The notes beneath the pieces were generated by a model that was not told where the DNA came from, searched no databases, and was given only the letters and a program-made list of their open reading frames with translations. A DNA stretch of 20,196 bases, taken from positions 2,767-22,962 of the forward strand of contig JACFNM010000023.1 in NCBI GenBank assembly GCA_019454915.1, given 5' to 3'. The position numbers were made by a program, and so were the translations under genes. Numbering within the stretch: position 1 is the first letter of the stretch; each line of letters opens with the position of its first letter. This stretch comes from Chitinophagaceae bacterium. GTDB lineage: Bacteria; Bacteroidota; Bacteroidia; Chitinophagales; Chitinophagaceae. Below are positions 15,836 through 20,196 of this stretch, one piece after another.

Positions 15836-15943
15836 TGTGCCCGCTGATTTACGGTTCAATACCCGGTTGTTGTAATAAAACGGAGAAATAAAGAGGAGAA
15901 AAATTGGCAACTTTACTATCTTTATTCTGTTTGCTTTTATAAA

Positions 15944-16153
15944 ATGAATAAATCTACCAAAATAGTGTTGATCCTGATAGGCGCACTGACATTAGCTGCC
16001 GGCATATTATCCCTTGTTCGGAAAAAGAATATGGAAATAGCTTTTGGCGGTCTGATAATCGGGGCGGGTCTAATTGTTTTGGCTACTTATGATAAAGAGG
16101 GGAAATCTAAACAGGAAAAGAATAATTCACAGGAAGGTACTCAAGCACCCTGA
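15944..16153 (+). CDS. Small two-helix membrane protein
   Basis: A 69-residue protein with hydrophobic segments at about 6-24 (IVLILIGALTLAAGILSLV) and 32-48, separated by a short basic RKKN loop, and a hydrophilic Lys/Gln/Glu-rich tail (50-69). The hairpin topology and small size resemble many uncharacterised bacterial inner-membrane miniproteins; no family is recognised. It is isolated between the 13-bp hairpin upstream and a bidirectional terminator downstream, so it is probably a single-gene transcript. No clear promoter is seen in the 108 bp before it (nearest near-match TATCTTTA at 15917-15924). Confidence 0.65.
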   Translation: MNKSTKIVLILIGALTLAAGILSLVRKKNMEIAFGGLIIGAGLIVLATYDKEGKSKQEKNNSQEGTQAP

Positions 16154-16232
16154 CTTATACTGATTTGTTATGGAGGTTATTATCAGTACATCTTCAGGCA
16201 AAGCAGGGGTTCAGTTTTTTTATATCTGTTAA

Positions 16233-16267
16233 AAAAGGGTGATGAAAGAAAACTTCATCACCCTTTT
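16233..16267. terminator. Bidirectional intrinsic terminator between converging genes
   Basis: Fourteen-base arms, A4-GGGTGATGAA (16233-16246) and TTCATCACCC-T4 (16254-16267), flank a 7-base loop. There is a T run on the right for the plus strand and an A6 run (16231-16236) that serves the minus strand. It separates the 69-residue membrane protein gene (+) from the sugar dehydrogenase gene (-). Confidence 0.85.
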
Positions 16268-16320
16268 CGCGCATTCTTGGTCAGTTTTACTCATTCCTGA
16301 CCGTAGCACAACGGTAAACT

Positions 16321-17565
16321 TTATTGCTTGCTGATTTTATACATATTACCGCCGTCAGTAACAGCATAAAGTGCTCCGTCTTTTTGCGCGACGTCCCTGA
16401 ACCTTTCTTTCAGGTCTGCCAATAATCTCTCTTCACCCGTTACCTTATTGTTTTCAATCACCAGTCTTGCGATGTGCATGCTGGAAAGTCCGCCAATAAA
16501 CAAATTATTTTTCCATTCCGGAATTTCATCTCCCGTATAAAATACCATGCCACCGGGCGAAAGTACCGGGTCCCAATAATATACCGGTTGTTCCATTCCT
16601 TCTTTTTGCTGGATAGAATCTCCTATTTTTTCGCCGCTATATTCAATTCCGTAGGTAATAACCGGCCAGCCATAATTCTTACCGGGTTGAATACGGTTCA
16701 CTTCATCTCCGCCTCTTGGTCCGAATTCGGCTTCCCATAATTCTCCGGTTACGGGATTGATGTCCAGGCTTTCGGGGTTTCTATGGCCGTAGGAATAAAT
16801 TTCAGGCATCGCATCCTTTTGCCCGATGAAAGGATTTCCCGGAGCGGGTTTTCCGTCTTTTGTGATTTTAAAAATTTTACCCAGTCCGGCATTCAGCCAT
16901 TGCGCCTGTTTCCGTCCTTCCAAAATGGATCTTTCGCCGGCGCTTACAAATAAGTTGCCGTCCTTATCAAATACCAAGCGCGAACCGAAATGCAATTTGC
17001 TATCCAGCGCCGGTTTGGCCCGAAAAATAACGGTTGGATTCTGGATGGTGGTCTCGTCAGCAGAAATCTGACCTTTCGCTACCGCAGTCAGATTCCCTTT
17101 TCCCTGTGGTTCCGAAAAAGACCAGTAAATAGTGCGGTTCTGTGCATAGTCCGGGTCAAAGGCTACATCTAACAAACCGCCCTGCTTAGCATCGTCCACT
17201 TTTGGAAACCCGGTAATTTTCGTCACCAGTTTCCCGTCCGCGTCATGAATCTCCATGTACCCTGATTTGAGTGTGATGAGCAAACGTCCGTCGGGCATAG
17301 GTACAATCGCCCAGGGACGGTCTATTTTTTCCGCAATCTTCTCAACTTTATAAGGGGTTGTGGTCTTAACGCCGTTGATCCGCGTTTGACCTTCAAACGC
17401 CGGCTTGTAATTGCTGTTGGGCGCTTCTGTTTCAACCGGAGGGAGTTGGGTAGAATCAGGTGGCGGTGCAGCAGCTACGTTGGCATTGGAAGAGTTACCG
17501 GCGCATCCCCACAAAAGGGTTGCTATTAAAACCGGAACAAAATTCGGGATACTGTTTAGTTTCAT
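16321..17565 (-). CDS. PQQ-dependent sugar dehydrogenase (GSDH family) lipoprotein
   Basis: A 414-residue beta-propeller lipoprotein. The start at 17565 (MKLNSIPN) is preferred over 17595, because it gives a compact lipoprotein signal ending LLWGC (lipidated C21) and because a -7 element at 17593-17600 would place transcription initiation downstream of the longer start. After a Pro/Asn-rich linker the glucose/sorbosone dehydrogenase propeller begins (PWAIVPMPDGRLLI). Seen: QGGLLDVAFDPDY, LHFGSRLVFDKDGNLFVSAGE, GHRNPESLDINP and EFGPRGGDEVNRI with KNYGWPVITYG, all typical of the soluble aldose dehydrogenase group (YliI-like). It would oxidise aldoses to lactones with PQQ, which the cell must make or import; no PQQ synthesis genes are in the window. 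Confidence 0.92.
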   Translation of the reverse strand: MKLNSIPNFVPVLIATLLWGCAGNSSNANVAAAPPPDSTQLPPVETEAPNSNYKPAFEGQTRINGVKTTTPYKVEKIAEKIDRPWAIVPMPDGRLLITLKSGYMEIHDADGKLVTKITGFPKVDDAKQGGLLDVAFDPDYAQNRTIYWSFSEPQGKGNLTAVAKGQISADETTIQNPTVIFRAKPALDSKLHFGSRLVFDKDGNLFVSAGERSILEGRKQAQWLNAGLGKIFKITKDGKPAPGNPFIGQKDAMPEIYSYGHRNPESLDINPVTGELWEAEFGPRGGDEVNRIQPGKNYGWPVITYGIEYSGEKIGDSIQQKEGMEQPVYYWDPVLSPGGMVFYTGDEIPEWKNNLFIGGLSSMHIARLVIENNKVTGEERLLADLKERFRDVAQKDGALYAVTDGGNMYKISKQ

Positions 17566-17592
17566 AACAAGGTTGTTTGATGAATTGTAGGG

Positions 17593-17600
17593 CAAAACTA
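17593..17600 (-). promoter_or_regulatory. Bacteroidota -7 promoter element for the sugar dehydrogenase gene
   Basis: On the minus strand this reads TAGTTTTG, a full TAnnTTTG match 27 bp upstream of the ATG at 17565. It supports the shorter start of the lipoprotein. Confidence 0.55.
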
Positions 17601-17812
17601 CAAAAGTCTGGGCTTACTGCCCCCGGTATTTCAATTTCCAATTTGACTTCGTATTGGAGAGAATTTATCAGTCTTTTGAGAATATCCGGTTATGGAAAAG
17701 ATAAACAGAAGGTGCGCAGAGAATTGCGATCCATACATAAAGCACAGCTCTGATAAAAGCGAGATATTGACAGACGATAAGATGGTTAGCGAACCCTTTG
17801 AGCAATGTTATT

Positions 17813-18235
17813 TTACGGCCAAATCTTCCAGGGGATCATGCTTAACATCAGTATCAGCCCTAACCCATAATAAATAATAATACTGTTGTATTTTTTCTTA
17901 TCACTACTCAGTCTTTTCATCCTTGAATAACCAACGGTAATGCACGCTACTGCAATCAGCATCATCACCGGATGCTCCAGGATAAACAACCTTGCCGTTC
18001 TTTCCTTCATGGCTTCACCTGAAAAATTAGAAGCTCCAAGCGGAGATATAAAATACAGTACGAGCCCTGCAACAAATTGAATGTGGGCAAAAACAAGTCC
18101 TATCAGCGCAACCTTACGGCTTCCGGAAGTAAAAGGTTTATTCTTTGAAATAATCGCATACAGAAGAGCAAAGACGACCCCCGCTAATAAAAGATAAGCT
18201 AATCCTGAGTGTAAATGTTTAAATCCTGTGTACAT
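17813..18235 (-). CDS. Four-helix membrane protein with conserved-looking His, possible heme-binding
   Basis: A 140-residue integral membrane protein with hydrophobic segments at about 10-30, 43-63, 86-104 and 117-136. His residues sit at helix ends or within helices: H7 and H9 (KHLHSG), H51 (FAHIQF) and H88 (LEHPVMM). Together with LYFISPLG and GYSRMKRL these match a Bacteroidota family sometimes labelled cytochrome b-like. A bis-His heme role is an inference only. It runs convergently with nothing and in the same direction as the GSDH gene, 217 bp away, with that gene's own promoter between. A seven-of-eight -7 match (TATTTTCG on the minus strand, 18257-18264) lies 21 bp upstream. Confidence 0.8.
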   Translation of the reverse strand: MYTGFKHLHSGLAYLLLAGVVFALLYAIISKNKPFTSGSRKVALIGLVFAHIQFVAGLVLYFISPLGASNFSGEAMKERTARLFILEHPVMMLIAVACITVGYSRMKRLSSDKKKYNSIIIYYGLGLILMLSMIPWKIWP

Positions 18236-18256
18236 ATTGAATTCTTTTTTTCAGAG

Positions 18257-18264
18257 CGAAAATA
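18257..18264 (-). promoter_or_regulatory. Possible -7 promoter element for the four-helix His protein
   Basis: On the minus strand this reads TATTTTCG, seven of eight to TAnnTTTG, 21 bp before the ATG at 18235. The remainder of the 260-bp divergent gap 18236-18495 shows no clear promoter for the plus-strand epimerase gene. Confidence 0.3.
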
Positions 18265-18495
18265 GCTCCTTTCATGGGAAATAATGTCATGATTTGGGAA
18301 AATTGTCGCTAAGGCGCTGAAAAGCGGGAAGAGGAAAGATCCGGAGAAATTTCTTCTGATGATTTGAAGGAACGGGGTTCACTTATTTCATCTTACCTTC
18401 ACGCCTGAAAAGGATGAACGGAACATGAGTGGGGCTTGTTTTTCATTCATCATTTTTTTTACGAAGGAAATAGATTGTTTATTTAACTTTTAGAT

Positions 18496-19446
18496 ATGCG
18501 CATAGTAATTATTGGCGGAACAGGGCACGTAGGCTCCTTTCTCGTGCCGAGATTAGTAAGGGTGGGGCACCAGGTGATAGTGGTATCCCGAAATGTCAGC
18601 ACTCCCTATATAAACGATCCGGCATGGGATGAAGTAAAGCAAATCGCCATAGACCGGACGAATCCTGCGTATGAAGAAGGTTTTGGTGGGCGCATCGCGA
18701 AAATGAAGCCGGATATTGTGATAGATATGATTTGTTTTGACAAAGCCACTGCTGAACAGATGGTGAGGGCATTGGAGGGCGTGGTAAGCCACTATCTTTT
18801 CTGCGGCACAATATGGGTCTATGGACACAGTGTGATCGTGCCGGCCGATGAAGAACGTTCGCGGAAACCGCTCACCGATTATGGAATCGGTAAGGCGGAA
18901 GCGGAGTCTTTTTTGTTAAAGGAAGCTAAAGAAAATGACTTTCCCGTAACGATTCTGCATCCGGGTCACATCGTAGGCCCCGGTTGGAGACCGGTGAATC
19001 CCGCCGGACACTTGAATGTGGATGTATTCAGCAAGTTGAAAAATGGCGAAGAAATTGTTTTGCCCAACTTAGGCATGGAAACCCTGCATCATGTGCATGC
19101 AGATGATGTTGCACAAGCGTTTGAATTGGCGATTGATCATGGAGAAGCATGCAAAGGAGAGAGTTTTAATATTGTATCTCCCCGGGCCTTGAGTATGCTG
19201 GGCTATGCTGAGCTGATGGGAGAGTGGTTTGGTAAACCGGCCCGTATAAAGTTTCTGCCCTGGGCCGAATGGGAAAAAACCGTTGCAGAGGAAGACGCAG
19301 TGATTACCTGGGATCATCTTATTCACAGCCCCAGTTACAGTATAGAAAAAGCGAAGCGGTTACTGCAATACAAGCCCAAATACAGTTCTATAGAGGCGAT
19401 TCAGGAATCAGTAGATTGGTTGATTAAACATAAGAAAATATCCTGA
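18496..19446 (+). CDS. NAD-dependent epimerase/dehydratase family protein (extended SDR)
   Basis: A 316-residue extended SDR. Seen: a Rossmann start with GGTGHVG at 7-13, the variable acidic region after VVSR (30-32), a DMICFD strand end at 77-82, CGTIWVYG at 103-110 with T105 as the Ser/Thr of the catalytic set, Y129 and K133 (YGIGK), and HPGHIVGPG, where epimerases carry RPxxVYGPG. The C-terminal half holds HHVHADDVAQAF, a typical substrate-domain block. It probably acts on a nucleotide sugar or related hydroxyl compound; substrate unknown. It is followed after 28 bp by the thermonuclease gene, so they may share a transcript. Confidence 0.87.
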   Translation: MRIVIIGGTGHVGSFLVPRLVRVGHQVIVVSRNVSTPYINDPAWDEVKQIAIDRTNPAYEEGFGGRIAKMKPDIVIDMICFDKATAEQMVRALEGVVSHYLFCGTIWVYGHSVIVPADEERSRKPLTDYGIGKAEAESFLLKEAKENDFPVTILHPGHIVGPGWRPVNPAGHLNVDVFSKLKNGEEIVLPNLGMETLHHVHADDVAQAFELAIDHGEACKGESFNIVSPRALSMLGYAELMGEWFGKPARIKFLPWAEWEKTVAEEDAVITWDHLIHSPSYSIEKAKRLLQYKPKYSSIEAIQESVDWLIKHKKIS

Positions 19447-19474
19447 TCGGGGATAGAAAAGTATTTTTGATTGA

Positions 19475-20080
19475 ATGAAATTCCTGTTTATTTTCCTGGC
19501 TTCATTTTTCCTGATAACCTGCCCTTGTTCGGGAAAGGGAGACGGAATGAAGACGAACTTCTTAAAGGAGCTTCAATTTCCGCAGGAAGATGTGCAGGCT
19601 ACCTATAAGGTAACCGGTGTTAAGGACGGGGATACCTTCGTTCTGTTAATGAACGGAAAACAGCAGGTAGTTCGATTTGCTCATATTGATTGTCCCGAAA
19701 AGGGACAGCCCTATGGGAATAAAGCAAAAAAATTCGTCTCTGACTTATGCTTCGGTGCTTTTGTTTCATTAATTCAGTGTGGCGGGTACGACCGGAATAA
19801 GCGGTTGATAGCCGAAGTTATTTTACCCGATGGCAGAAATTTGAATAAGGAATTGATGCGTCATGGCCTAGCCTGGCATTTTAAAAAATACTCAACCGAT
19901 GAAGAATACGCCCGGCTGGAAACACAGGCAAGAAACAGGAGAATAGGACTCTGGAGTGAGCCGAATCCCGTGGCGCCCTGGTTGTGGAGGAAGCAGATGA
20001 GAAAAAAGAGGGATAGATCATATAGAACAGGCTACCAAAAATATTACATTAAAAGGGAATGCACATGCATGAAGACATAA
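19475..20080 (+). CDS. Secreted thermonuclease-family (SNase-like) protein
   Basis: A 201-residue protein with an N-terminal export signal (MKFLFIFLASFFLITCPCSG). The ITC sequence could be an atypical lipobox with C16. The OB-fold nuclease domain follows: KDGDTF with D53, VRFAHIDCPE with R67, D72 and E75, and YDRNKR with R110. The spacing is the same as R35, D40, E43 and R87 of staphylococcal nuclease, so the calcium site and both catalytic Arg are present. It should cut DNA/RNA outside the cytoplasm. The tail after about 165 is Lys/Arg/Tyr-rich and ends in a Cys-x-Cys pair. An internal Met (residue 25) would remove the signal and is not preferred. The 3' end overlaps the next gene by 16 bp. 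Confidence 0.92.
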   Translation: MKFLFIFLASFFLITCPCSGKGDGMKTNFLKELQFPQEDVQATYKVTGVKDGDTFVLLMNGKQQVVRFAHIDCPEKGQPYGNKAKKFVSDLCFGAFVSLIQCGGYDRNKRLIAEVILPDGRNLNKELMRHGLAWHFKKYSTDEEYARLETQARNRRIGLWSEPNPVAPWLWRKQMRKKRDRSYRTGYQKYYIKRECTCMKT

Positions 20081-20196
20081 TTCTGGACAGGACTTTTGAT
20101 GAAAACGATTTGCCGGTAAGGGGGGAATATGAAAGCTGCCTTTTTAACGGTTGCGATTTTACAAACGGGGATCTTTCGGAATTTGTATTTATAGAC
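20065..20196 (+). CDS. Pentapeptide repeat protein (3' partial)
   Basis: An open frame continues to the window edge (44 codons seen, MHEDIILDRTFDEND...). The pentapeptide pattern A/C-x-F-x-x begins at ESCLF, NGCDF, TNGDL, SEFVF, as in Qnr/McbG-like right-handed beta-helix proteins found widely in Bacteroidota. The start at 20065 is chosen because AGGG (20054-20057) lies 7 nt before it; the in-frame ATG at 20059 would leave only one base. The gene overlaps the end of the thermonuclease gene by 16 bp in another frame, suggesting coupled translation. Such proteins can mimic DNA and bind gyrase, but most are uncharacterised. Confidence 0.75.
   Translation, partial: MHEDIILDRTFDENDLPVRGEYESCLFNGCDFTNGDLSEFVFID

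Noticed and set aside
17566..17595. Upstream start of the sugar dehydrogenase (MPYNSSNNLV)
   Set aside because: It would place ten polar residues before a clean lipoprotein signal and lies within or upstream of the predicted transcription start.
17692..17877. 61-codon open frame on the plus strand
   Set aside because: It overlaps the 3' end of the membrane protein gene on the other strand, has no family-like sequence, no promoter and no ribosome site.
1..20196. CRISPR arrays, tRNA/rRNA genes, insertion sequences
   Set aside because: No regularly spaced direct repeats, no cloverleaf or rRNA-like segments and no transposase or terminal inverted repeats were seen on either strand.

Overview
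The window looks like a chromosomal segment of a Bacteroidota member, most likely Chitinophagaceae-like. The evidence is the family content (DUF4197 protein, DUF6580-like membrane protein, secreted S10 peptidase, GSDH lipoprotein, XerD, YraN), starts that mostly lack a Shine-Dalgarno sequence, and several intergenic copies of the Bacteroidota -7 promoter element TAnnTTTG. The lineage is inferred from these family and promoter signatures, not from a database match.

Region 1 (1-5579, + strand) is a tightly packed catabolic operon. It holds the 3' end of a class III (glutamate-1-semialdehyde-aminomutase-like) aminotransferase, a galactonate-dehydratase-like enolase-superfamily enzyme, an SDR oxidoreductase, a cytosolic neutral-ceramidase-fold hydrolase that lacks the usual nucleophilic Ser, and a sodium/solute symporter. 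A secreted protein of unknown function follows (5682-6701) behind its own possible promoter. Together they suggest uptake and breakdown of a sugar-acid or amino-sugar-like compound, perhaps amide-linked; the substrate cannot be named from sequence.

Region 2 (6819-10706, - strand) carries a DUF4197 protein, a four-helix membrane protein that overlaps the end of aspS by ATGA, aspartyl-tRNA synthetase, and another small membrane protein.

Region 3 (10887-14493, + strand) has a secreted serine carboxypeptidase-like S10 peptidase, a DUF6580-like membrane gene broken by a frameshift and probable internal deletion, yraN and xerD. Two strong inverted repeats lie between the peptidase and the broken gene.

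Region 4 (14494-16153, + strand) is the most unusual part. After the xerD terminator comes a near-ideal Bacteroidota promoter (TTTG, 19 bp, TACTTTTG). An untranslated leader of about 270 nt follows, with several complementary arms that could fold into a multibranched structure. Then comes an unrecognised exported protein with six copies of a nine-residue motif ([AT]D-x-[ED]-x4-F), closed by a 13-bp perfect hairpin. A small two-helix membrane protein follows.

Region 5 (16321-20196) has a PQQ-type sugar dehydrogenase lipoprotein and a four-helix His-containing membrane protein on the minus strand. On the plus strand are an NAD-dependent epimerase-like protein, a secreted thermonuclease-fold protein, and the beginning of a pentapeptide-repeat protein that runs off the window.
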